Below, in pieces: positions 1 through 10,241 of a stretch of DNA of 64,000 nucleotides. Below the pieces are notes generated by a model. It did no database searches. It was not told the DNA's origin and saw only the letters and a list, made by a program, of their open reading frames with translations. The DNA is taken from NCBI GenBank assembly GCA_037447655.1, contig JBBHKE010001904.1, forward strand, positions 62,001 to 126,000. Reading direction: 5' to 3'. Source of the stretch: Zygnema cylindricum (lineage: Eukaryota; Streptophyta; Zygnematophyceae; Zygnematales; Zygnemataceae). A program made the translations under genes and the position numbers. The stretch's first letter is position 1, and each line of letters opens with the position of its first letter.

Positions 1-829
1 GCAGTTGCGGTTCATTTTTGACTTAGTCCGTACGGACGAACGCAGCCTGCGACGCAACGGAGCAACGCAACTACGGATATCTTGGTAACAAACAACGCAA
101 TTGCTACGCAATAAGACAAACGCAGATGCGGCTATTTTTGGTATGGGACAACGCAGCTGCCGCGAAGCTGCGGATATTCGAATGTGATGTGGAACTAGAC
201 TGCGCTGCTACGGTTGAACAGGATCGAGTCAACCGACGAGATTCTCAGATGACTTACTGACAAATAACTTTACAACAACTGAGTGGACACATCCTGACAA
301 ACGTAACTAGCCGGCGGCGAGTATTTGTACAAATACTTAGTACAGATTCTCAGTAATATTAGTTGTACAGTGGTAAATTAGCTTTAGCGTGATTAGGAGT
401 AATTAGATCTCAATGGTAGTTTTGTGTTTTCGACATATCTCTTAGGAACACCTATATCGGCGATACAGCATTATGTAATAGGAAAACAAAAAGTAGATAC
501 TCACTAAGAGTATAAGAGTTAAGACTTAGAATGTTATTTGTATCCAGACTTCCAGACTGTGTAATCTGCAGACAGTTTTTGGGAAACTTCTGAGTTGCAT
601 ATCTTGGTGTATGTTAGATCAATTGTGCTGAAACTGTGGGAGTTGTCAAACTTTGTGATACACTATACTGTGGTATAGTACGAAGCAGTGTTTGAACCAT
701 TGTGGCAACTTAATTGAGCTGTAGAAAGCAGCTGTTTGATAGGATTCTTGGTAAGTTTCTTTGTTGAATTATGTCTACTTCTACTACTACTGCTGCTGCT
801 CCATCTGCTCCAGTGGTCGTAGAACAACA
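1..829 (+). repeat. 5' LTR of copia element A, cut by the window edge
   Basis: Bases 1 onward match 5297 onward almost base for base, so this is the upstream partner of the LTR at 5143-6130. About 154 bases of its start lie outside the window. It ends in ACAACA at 829, directly before the primer-binding site. The ATG at 771 that opens gag lies inside the LTR. The LTR is rich in GCAGCTGCG-type words. Confidence 0.9.
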
Positions 830-3800
830 GGTTATGGGCCAGTCATCAAGAATTCCTATCTTTTCGGGAGACAAATATGCTTATTGGGCTGATATGATGT
901 AGACACACTTCGAAAATGTTAACCTTTTGGATATCCTGGATGGTTCATTGGCGGAAACGGATCCGTCTTGGGCAAAGAAAAATTTGCAGGCTCGCTCACT
1001 TTTGAAATTCTGCATCTCAAAAGAATTGGCTATGTCACAGATAAAAATGAAAAAGGCGATCGATATCTGGAAATCTATCAAAGATGATTTTGAAAAGGAT
1101 AATGTTCAGGAGGAACTATTTTTGGCCGGACAAATTTGGGACTACAAATACACGAGTGGCGCTATGGCAGAATATTGCAACAAATTTCGAATTCTCATAG
1201 ATTCTCATGCTTGCGCAGGTGGATCTTTTCCACAGTTTCAGCAGGTTGCTTTACTAATGAGAGGTCTTCCAACTACTATGAAAGCAGCTTCTGATAGGCT
1301 GAAACAGAAAGATAAAGCTAGCTGGACGCTACAGTTAGCTACTAATTTGATATTTGAAGAGGAAGCTGACTCTAAAATTCTTAATGGTGAAAAACAAGTT
1401 GAGGCATTTAGCACAGAATTTGACACGAAAGCTCAGTTTAATCAGCAGAGAAATCAGTTTAATCAGAATCAACATCAGTTTAGACAATTTAATCAAAGAG
1501 GAAATAGACAGTCTTTCAATGCGTGTTTTTATTGTAATGAAAAAGGTCATGGATACAAATTCTGTCCTAAGCTTAAGAAAGCTAATGGAACAGGTCTGTA
1601 CAGGCCTGGATGGCAACAGAGCCAATTTCATCAAAATTTCACGAGATCATCACAACGAGGAAATGCACTCTTTTCGGCATCGTCATCTTATCAGGATGAG
1701 TCTCTTTCACTACCTGACACGGAGGCTGACGATCTTTTTATTATGGCAGCAGCAATGGAGGGGGCGAAAGACAATGGATGGATAATGGACACAGGAGCAT
1801 CGGCCCACATGTGCTGGAACAAGGCAATTTTCAACAATCTGAAATCAACAGCAGAGAAAAATATCTACTATGCATGTGGAATGAGTGTGCAAACACGGGC
1901 TGTAGGTGATGTCTCCTTGCTAGTTGATGTAGAAGGCAAGGCAGTTGAAAGAACTCTTCATAATGTTCTTTATGTACCAGATTTTAAGAAAAAATTGTTT
2001 TCAACAGCTTTGGTAGAAAGTAAAGGGTTTGAGGTCAAACTGAAACATGGCAGGCAGGTTGTTAGCAAAAATGGAAAAATTGCAGTTACGGGAACTAGAG
2101 ATGCCAGCAAAATGTATCGAATGGATATGCCCGATAATAAAGAAAATGATGTTTTGTATTCCGGTGCATTATCCTCAGATGAACTCTGGCATAAAAGATT
2201 AGGCCATGTGAACTATGACAGTTTGAAAAAAATGGTCAATGCTAGCAAAATAGAAAGAGTCACTCTGTCAAATCAGACACCTAAAACGTGTGATGGCTGT
2301 GCACTAGGAAAAATACACAGATTACCATTTCCTCAAGAGTCTGAGCATAAATCTACTAAACTTTTGCAGCTTATTCATTCTGATTTTTCGGCCCTGCAAA
2401 AGTACCATCCGCCGAGGGATGAATTATATGGTTACATTTACTGATGACTTTTCAAGGTTTACTAAGGTCTTCTTCATGAAGGCTAAGAGTGAAGTCTTCA
2501 CTCATTTTCAACACTACAAAGCGTGGGTAAAGAAACTACACGGTTTGCCGATTTTGGAGCTCAGATCAGACAATGGCGGGGAATATACGTCAAAAGAGTT
2601 TGAAAACTTCTTACTCAAGGAAGGTATAACTCACAGACTAACTGTTCCATACTCTCCGGAACAAAATGGGGTCTCGAAAAGACTAAATAGAACAATCACA
2701 GAAAGCTCTAGGACCATGCTTGCGGATAAGAACGTGGATTCGAAATTCTGGGCTGAAGTGTTAAATTCTGCAGTTTATATCAAAAATAGGATAGGTTCAA
2801 AATCAATAGCAACCACTCCTTACGAAATATGGACGGGTAGAAAACCGGATGTCAGTCATTTCAAAGTTTTTGGAAGTAAATGCTTTATTTTGGATACGTC
2901 TACAGATAAATGGAAAATGGAACCTAAGGGGTTGCCGAGCATTTTGTTAGGGTATGATGATCACTCTAAAGGCTATAGAGTCTTTGTATTTGAGAGGCAG
3001 AAAATAATTGTAGCACGAAACATAGTTGTCAAAGATGAACTAGACTCGATAGACTTATTTAAAATGACAGAGCAGCAGAGGCAGCAGAAAGTACATGATT
3101 ATGTCATTTTAGATTGCATTCAAAATATTGTTCCACCGATGCAACATTCACCAATCTTAACACAGGATTCGGAACATAATTGGGCTTCGCAACAAGCGGA
3201 CCGAGAGCAGTCACTGCCTACAGATCGCAACCAGCGCAACAAACGGGAACTTACCCAACAGTCACTGCCTACAGATCGCAACCAGCGCAACAAGCGCAGC
3301 GCAAGGGATCCGACAATTTCAGCCTCAAAATTTCCGGGGGGAAGAAGATCCAGTAGCCGCCTCCAAGCAAGCTCTCACTTTGTCTACTCGGCAGCCTCAG
3401 GGGAGCCTCTGTCCATCCGGGAAGCCTTCTCATCACCTGAGCGGAATCACTGGATCGAGGCGGCAAACGATGAAATGAAGTCGATCATGGAGGCTCAGAC
3501 ATGGGAGCTTGTGGACCTTCCTCCGGATCGAAAAGCGATTGGCAGCAAATGGGTATTCAAGGTGAAGTTAAATCCAGATAATGCCATTGAGCGATATAAG
3601 GCTAGACTTGTGGCAAAGGGATATAATCAAAAGGAAGGAATTGATTTTGAAGAAACTTTTTCTCCGGTTGTAAGATTTCTGACAGTTAGGATTTTGCTAT
3701 CTCTAGCTGCTATAGAAGATATGGAAATCCATCAAATGGATGTAAAGACGGCCTTTTTGCATGGAGAACTAGAAGAGACCATTTACATGCAGCAGCCTGA

Positions 3801-4980
3801 AATGTATGCAGAACCAGGAAAAGAGCACTTAGTATGTAAACTGTTAAAATCTTTGTACGGCCTAAAACAGGCCACAAGGCAATGGAATTTAAAGCTTGAT
3901 GAATTCTTAACTAGTCTAGGATTTAAAAGGATAAGCTTTGATCACTCTGTCTATGTTTTAAAAGGTGGGAATGGAATAGTGTACATAGCGGTGTATGTAG
4001 ATGATTTACTACTAGTTAGCAAATCAATGGCAAAAATTAACAAAATTAAAATTGCTTTAAACTCACAGTTCGAGATGAAAGACCTCAGTGAGTCAAAATA
4101 TATTTTGGGCATCTAGGTAGAGAGGGACAGAAAAAACAGATTAATAAAATTGACTCAAAAAGAAGCTATTGGGAACATGTTAGATGAATATGGAATGCGG
4201 GGGGCAAAAGCATGTGTAACACCAATGGAGTTTCGGCGTAAGTTAAAAGGGGAAGAAACAGAACCGGGTGTTATTGTCAGTGAAACTTTTGAGTCAGGGG
4301 AGGATGATCCTATGGCTCTAATACCTTACAGACAGATAGTGGGAAGTCTAATATATTTCATGAACTGTACCCGTCCGGACATCGCTGCAGCAGTTGGGGT
4401 ACTGAGCAGAAGTCTAGAGAATCCGAAGAAATCTGACCGTGATGCAGCAAAAAGAGTTTTAAGATACTTGGCAGGAACCAAAGACCTCAAACTCACACTA
4501 GGTGGAGGAGAAGTGAAGCTGCAAACATGGAGTGATGCGAGCTATGGCGACATGCCAAGCCGAAAATCCACCACGGGATTTGTTCTGCAAATTGGGAACG
4601 GGACTTGCTATTGGAGCAGCAAACTCCAGAAGGTCACGACACAATCAACAATGGAGTCAGAATATATGGCAGCAAGTTTGGCCCTCAAAGAACTCTTATG
4701 GGTGAAATCCATGTTGCAAGAACTAGGATCCATGCAGGTTGGTCCACAGGTGATCTGGTGTGATAACCAGGCTGCCATTGCCATTGCCTCTAACCCGAGT
4801 CACCACTTCAAAAGCAAGCACATGGATGTAAGATTACACTTTGTAAGAGAAAAGGTGTTCTCTAAAGTGATTAAATTATGTTATTTGCCAGATGCTAAAA
4901 TGATTGCAAACATGCTCACAAAAGCTCTTCCTCCTCCTAAATTGAAGTATTGTAGGGATGCAGTAGGATTAAGTGAATAG
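771..4980 (+). pseudogene. Degenerate Ty1/copia gag-pol polyprotein (element A)
   Basis: One copia-type gag-pol frame: gag with a CX2CX4HX4C knuckle (CFYCNEKGHGYKFC, near 1530-1570), aspartic protease (MDTGASAHM, near 1786), integrase with HHCC (WHKRLGHV; CDGC) and core (SDNGGEYTS), reverse transcriptase (YVDDLLLVS, near 3990) and RNase H (WSDASYGD; CDNQAAIAI). Breaks: in-frame TAG at 900-902; two indels between about 2380 and 2440, so the first frame ends at 2444 and the next opens near 2419; TAG at 4114-4116 where elements B and C have glutamine. The integrase motif reads NGVSKRLNRT, with Lys where the catalytic Glu of NGVAERLNRT is expected. A 52-base tandem duplication sits in the integrase-RT linker (3208-3295). 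Order PR-IN-RT-RH is diagnostic of Ty1/copia. Not functional as it stands. Confidence 0.93.
830..843 (+). other. Primer-binding site of element A (half tRNA-iMet type)
   Basis: GGTTATGGGCC directly follows the LTR end. It is complementary to the anticodon-loop region of initiator tRNA-Met, not to the tRNA 3' end. It lies within the gag reading frame. Elements B, C and F carry a longer form of the same site. Confidence 0.7.
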
Positions 4981-5142
4981 CTGAGTTGCTGCACTGTTAT
5001 AATGCCATGCTGCGTTAGTCCGACAGCGGGGATGTAGTGGGACTAGGTGACTTGCTGAAAATGCTACGTTGCTATGCTGCGATGCTGCGCTAGTTCGACA
5101 CCGCAGTTGCGTTGGCATAATGAGTCTAAAGCTTTAGGGGAG
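4981..5142 (+). other. 3' untranslated leader and polypurine tract of element A
   Basis: Short non-coding stretch between the gag-pol stop and the 3' LTR. It contains repeated GCTGCG words and ends in AGGGGAG (5136-5142), the likely plus-strand primer, immediately before the LTR TG. Confidence 0.7.
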
Positions 5143-6130
5143 TGTTGGTTTTTGAAAGCTTAAGTCTCAACAAATTTATAGGACAGCGGGAAAATAAATC
5201 TATAGGGACACGCGTCGTCACTTTAAGCACAGTGAAAGTTTAATGATACCGACACCAGCATTAGAACAGCGCAGCTGCGACGCAGATGAAACAAGCGCAG
5301 CTGCGGTTCATTTTTGATTTAGTCCGTACGGACGAACGCAGCCTACGACGCAACGGAGCAACGCAACTACGGATATCTTGGTAACAGACGACGCAACTGC
5401 TACGCAATAAGACAAACGCAGCTGCGGCTATTTTTGGTATGGGACAACGCAGCTGCCGCGAAGCTGCGGATATTCGAATGTGATCTGGAACTGGACTGCG
5501 CTGCTACGGTTGAACAGGATGGAGTCAACCGACGAGATTCTCAGATGACTTACTGACAAATAACTTTACAACAACTGAGTGGACACATCCTGACAAACGT
5601 AACTAGCCGGCGGCGAGTATTTGTACAAATACTTAGTACAGATTCTCAGTAATATTAGTTGTACAGTGGTAAATTAGCTTTAGCGTGATTAGGAGTAATT
5701 AGATCTCAATGGTAGTTTTGTGTTTTAGACATATCTTCTAGGAACACCTGTATCGGTAGTACAGTATTATGTAATAGAATAACTAGAAGTAGATACTCAC
5801 TAAGAGTATAAGAATTAGGACTTAGTATGTTTTTGTATCCAGACTTCCAAACTGTGTAATCTACAGACTGTTTTTGGGAAACTTCTTATTGTATATCTTG
5901 GTGTATGTTGGATCAATTGGGCTGAAACTTTGGGAGTTGTGAGACTTTCTAATACACTGTACTGTGGTAAAATTCAAGAAATTTTTGACCTGTGTGTCAA
6001 CTTTATTGAGATGTAAAAGGCAGCTGTTTGATAGGATTCTTGATAAGCTTCTGTGGTGAATTATGTCTACTTTTACTACTACTACTACTGCTCCACCTGC
6101 TCCACCTGCTATAGTGGTCGTAGAACAACA
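5143..6130 (+). repeat. 3' LTR of copia element A
   Basis: 988 bp, starts TGTTGG after the polypurine tract and ends ACAACA. It matches window positions 1-829 closely and, like that copy, contains the first codons of gag at its 3' end. At 6130 the LTR joins a 40-bp tandem array rather than ordinary flank. Confidence 0.9.
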
Positions 6131-7130
6131 TGTGTAAGTAAGGTAACAATTTGTGTTAGCGCTAGCAGTCTATGTAATATAGATAACTGTTTTTGTCATG
6201 GCTAACAGTTTGTGTAAGTTAGGTGACAATTCCTCTTAGCACTACCAGTTTGTGTAATTTAAATAAGTATTCCAGTAAGCGCTAACAGTTTTTGTAAGCT
6301 AGGTAACAATTCTTGTTAGCGGTTCCAATTTGTGATATTTACATAACAATTCGTCTTAGCACTAACAGTTTGTGTAAGTTGGGTAACAATTCTTGTTAGC
6401 GCTAGCAGTTTCTGTAATTCAGATAACAATTCTTCTTAGCGATAACAGTTTGTGTAAATAAGGTGATAAATTCTATTCGCTCTAATAGTTTGTGTAATAT
6501 AGATAACAATTCTTGTGTGCGCTCATAATTTGTGTAATTTAGATAACAATTCGTCTTAGCGATAACAGTTTGTGTTAATTAGGTGATAAATTCTATTAGC
6601 TCTAAGAGTTTGTGTAATATAGATAACAATTCTTGTTGGCGCTAACAGTTTGTGTAAATTACGTAACAATTCCTGTAAACGCTAAATTTTGTGTAAGTGA
6701 GGTAACAATTTCTGTTAGCGCTAACAATTTGTGTAAGTTATGTAACAATTCCTGTTAAGGATAACAGTTTGTGTAATTAAGATTTCAATTCTTTTAGCGC
6801 TAAGAGTTTGTGTAAAACAGTTAACAATCTTTGTTAGCGCTGACAGTTAGTGTAAATAAGGGAACAATTCGTGTTAACGCTAACACTTTGTGTAATTTAG
6901 ATAACAATTTTTGTTAGCACTAACAGTTTGTGTTATATAGATAACAATTCTTGTTAGTGCGAACACTTTGTGTAAGTTAGGTAACAATTATTGTTAGCCC
7001 TAATAGTTGTGTAAGTTAGGTAACAATTTGAGTTAGCGCTAACACTTTGTGTAATATAGATAACAATTATTCTTAGCGCTAACATTTGTGTAAATTAGGT
7101 GACAATTCTTGTTAGCGCAAACATATTATG
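6131..7130. repeat. 40-bp minisatellite, about 25 units
   Basis: The word TGTGTAA recurs every 40 bases from 6131 (6171, 6211, 6251 and so on) to about 7088. Each unit holds AGATAACAATT or AGGTAACAATT, and unit junctions form the 12-base palindrome GTTAGCGCTAAC in the best copies. Early units alternate between the two forms (80-bp dimers), and 6431-6550 resembles 6551-6670 (120-bp higher-order step). There are no unique spacers and no coding frame. The array is flanked on both sides by the last ~100 bases of the element A LTR. Confidence 0.92.
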
Positions 7131-7228
7131 CTGTTTGATAGGATTCTTGGCAAGCTTCTGTGTTGAATTATGTCTACTTCTACTACTACTCCTGCTGCTC
7201 CATCTGCTCCAGTGGTCGTAGAACAACA
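7131..7228 (+). repeat. Detached 3' end of an element-A-type LTR
   Basis: Near-identical to 731-829, the LTR end including the gag start codons, and ends in the same ACAACA. It has no LTR body upstream; the 40-bp array is there instead. It is followed by a poly-T run at about 7242-7260. Confidence 0.85.
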
Positions 7229-7259
7229 GAAAACCTGTGGGAATTTTTTTTTTTTTTTT

Positions 7260-7405
7260 TAGCTTCGATATATCGACAATACGATATATCGCCCATATAT
7301 TGTGATAATTTGAAATTCGATATATCGAAGCGATATATCGATTATCGGGTACCTGGAATTCGATATATATCGAATATCGGCAAGAGGTCCTCGATACCCA
7401 ACACT
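7260..7405. mobile_element. Degraded hAT-type non-autonomous element fragment
   Basis: Dense ATATCG and CGATAT words as in the elements at 16008, 20532 and 21818. It ends in CGATACCCAACACTG, a variant of their terminal CGATACACAACACTA. The left terminus is not recognisable. Confidence 0.55.
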
Positions 7406-8222
7406 GCATTTTGGTATTAATTGCTCAAAACCTAGATCAATCACGAATTTCCACAAACTTTTTCAAATGAAAAGATTTCCTACTATTCTTTTCGACTTCA
7501 ATGATTATCCATCATCGCCATGGACCAGCCCCAGAGTTAACGCTCCGTTGAACAGGTTTTCACTTGGGCCAATCATTGATCACGTACCAATTATAAAGCG
7601 TGCGAAATCTCTGACTACCTACTTTAGCATTTACTAACCAATGAAACGATGCTTGTTACTACGTAACATTTACGTGCAAAAGTGCGCGCGAATAGAAATA
7701 CGAATTCACACGAACGCGCGTCACAAATTTCACTCGCGAAACTACCCACGAAATTCCATAAAGTTAAAGTGAAGTTTCGTACTAAAAATGTACGAAACGA
7801 ACCATCGCGCGTACCAAAACGACATTATGTTTCATTTATACTTTATATATAGTACGCCTGAAATTCCGCTACTAGTTTGACCCTTAACCCGCTCCAACGA
7901 ACACTCGTTTGTTATTTTACCTCACGCTGTCGCCTAAAAACCCTAATGGGTATAACTTTTCAAATACTACTCCAATTTGCGAGATTCTTTCGCGAACGTC
8001 CACTTAACTTATTACTATATATTCCAAACTCTCAAATACCAATTTATTCACAAGTTCGATCCCTTATTTTTTGTTACACATGCGTACTTTAATTGGGCGG
8101 AAACGCCCTCATCAACCTATACATAACAATATAATTATCGACCAAAATATTGCAAATTTGGTAGAGTTGAGTCAAGAATTTACGAGCAATCAATTGATTA
8201 GCTTTTTGACATCCGTATAAAT
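7406..8222. other. Anonymous AT-rich DNA
   Basis: No gene, domain or repeat that I recognise. The short frame at 7877-8092 has no recognisable feature and is probably chance. Confidence 0.5.
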
Positions 8223-8238
8223 TAGTGTTGTGAATTGG

Positions 8239-9279
8239 TGTGACTCTGAGACCTCCATAAGTCCTCAGAGTAGACAGCTTCCAAGAAGCCTCTAGGATAA
8301 TCCTGACCCCTTTGTGTTCCAGCAAAAATAACTGCCACCCTGGCAGACAAAAACCCTGACCACCTGCACCCCTGTGAAGGCAAGACTCCCCTGGGTCAGT
8401 AGCAAAAAGAATCTCTGAATTTGCTCCCCTGAGCAGTAAGTTATAGAGGGTCAAAGTTGACCTTTTGTACAGAAGCTCTCTGGGAGAGAGGGTCCTATCT
8501 TCTAATTTTTCTAAGTCCTATCTCTCTCACAGACTCTATCTACTGATGTACGGAACCAATCATAATTGAGTTCCGTACGCAAAAGTACAGCCGCCGATGT
8601 ACTTTCAGTACGGACATCGTACGACATGGCCTAAATGTCGACACATGTCAAATCCGGATTCGGTGCCATAATCTCCGGAGATTCTACAATCCAACGGAAT
8701 TTCGCCACGCGTCATCCGATGTGGCGATGGCCACAAACCGCCGAAATCTTCCTCCGCGATCTCGGTGCTAATTCCGGCCGTCCGATTAAATTCAGATTTA
8801 ATCGTAGCCGTAATAAATACATGCGCGGTATTTATTTCACTTCCGAAATAAATGCGCGGTATTGATTCGTAATCCGTACCGTCATCCGTACCGGATCTAT
8901 GTATCCCGTAATCCGTAACAGTTAAATGAATTTATCGTACGTATACATCTTTAAATTATTATCAAACTATATTGTACCTAACACTAATCCTAGACTTAAC
9001 GGCTAAGGCTACCGGCTACTTCCTATCTGCCGGCCGGTAGGTACAGTGATCAAATCCTGGCGCCGGCACATATCTTTTAGATAAATAAATAAACCCTAAA
9101 ATAAAATTCCCGTAAACCTTAGGATAGCCAAGGTAGCCATGGCTCTAGCTTCCTCTCCAATGTCTCAGTGACTGCGACAAGTTTGAGAGTTGGAGAGAGA
9201 AGTTAGAGGTAGACTGCCTCGGCTTCTTTCTATTTCTATTTAGACCTAGAAAATACTAATAAATCCATTAGTTTCTACA
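8239..9279 (-). repeat. 3' LTR of copia element B
   Basis: 1041 bp, same length as the partner at 13633-14673, with about 20 differences counted by eye (roughly 2%). On the minus strand it starts TGTAGAAAC and ends GAGTCACA. It contains the first codons of gag, as in the other copia elements here. Confidence 0.93.
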
Positions 9280-9292
9280 CTCCCCTTATTTT
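9280..9292 (-). other. Polypurine tract of element B
   Basis: On the minus strand AAAATAAGGGGAG directly abuts the LTR TG. The same tract borders the related LTR fragment at 36504. Confidence 0.75.
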
Positions 9293-10207
9293 CTAGTCAA
9301 TCTTTAATTTCAGACCACACTTCTCCCTGCAAAAAATTAGCTTAGGGGAAGGCACAGGTTTGGTCATCATATCTGCTACCATCTCACTATCTGGTCTGTA
9401 CTCTAAACTGATTATTTTGTTTTCTACTTTCTCTCTAACAAAGCTGAGTCTGATGTCCATGTGTTTGGCTTTAAAATGGTGTTTAGGATTGGCAGAAATA
9501 GCGATTGCTGCCTGATTATCACAAAATATTTTCTGCACACCACTCTTAAGGTGACCAAGCTCACCAAGCAAAGACTTGACCCACATCAATTCTTTTACAG
9601 CAGAGCAAGAGGCCATATACTCAGCCTCCATGGTGGACTGAGCAATAACCTTTTGCTGTTTGCTACTCCAACAGCAAGCCCCATCACCCACATATAATAC
9701 ATATCCAGAAGTACATCTCCTCATCGGAGCATCACCATAACTGGCATCACTCCAAGTAGTGATGTCAGTATTCTCCCCACCCAAATGCAACCATAGATCT
9801 CTAGTTCCTACCAAATATCTAAGGACTCTCTTAGCTGCCTCCCAATCCTTTTTAGTGGGAGCATTTAGACTTCTACTCAGCACTCCTACAGCTGCAGCTA
9901 AATCCGGCCGGGTACAATTCATAAAATAGATTAAACTTCCCACTACTTGCCTGTAAGGAATAGTCTGCATGAACTTCTGTTCATCAGGAGATAATTCCTC
10001 GTCTAAGACTATGACTCCTTCTTCGTCACTCCCCTCACTTCCCTTCTTCAACTCCATTGGAGTTGTACAACTATTAGCTTTATCCATTTGAAATTTTTCA
10101 AGCATGTTCCCTATTGCTTCCTTTTGAGTCAGTTTTATAATTTTCCTTTTCCGGTCTCTCTCTACTTGAATTCCCAAAATATATCTTGCTTCTCCCATAT
10201 CCTTCAT
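9293..10207 (-). CDS. Copia element B: end of reverse transcriptase and RNase H
   Basis: This 304-residue frame continues the polyprotein of 10242-13652 after a one-base slip. It opens with the RT-to-RNase H connection (ILGIQVERD; TQKEAIGNML) and contains the RNase H motifs WSDASYGD (first catalytic Asp), AEYMA and CDNQAAIAI, ending just before the polypurine tract. RNase H removes RNA from the RNA:DNA hybrid during reverse transcription in the virus-like particle. The frame change lies in a run of seven A (minus strand, about 10248-10254); six would keep the frame, so it could be a real mutation or a sequence error. All expected C-terminal motifs are present, so the domain itself looks intact. 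Confidence 0.93.
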   Translation of the reverse strand: MKDMGEARYILGIQVERDRKRKIIKLTQKEAIGNMLEKFQMDKANSCTTPMELKKGSEGSDEEGVIVLDEELSPDEQKFMQTIPYRQVVGSLIYFMNCTRPDLAAAVGVLSRSLNAPTKKDWEAAKRVLRYLVGTRDLWLHLGGENTDITTWSDASYGDAPMRRCTSGYVLYVGDGACCWSSKQQKVIAQSTMEAEYMASCSAVKELMWVKSLLGELGHLKSGVQKIFCDNQAAIAISANPKHHFKAKHMDIRLSFVREKVENKIISLEYRPDSEMVADMMTKPVPSPKLIFCREKCGLKLKID

Positions 10208-10241
10208 TTCAAATCTCCCCTTAAGATCGGTTTTCAGTTTG

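Noticed and set aside
6131-7130. Regular 40-bp repeats as a CRISPR array
   Set aside because: Repeats are head-to-tail with no unique spacers, diverge gradually, and the context is a plant genome with LTR remnants.
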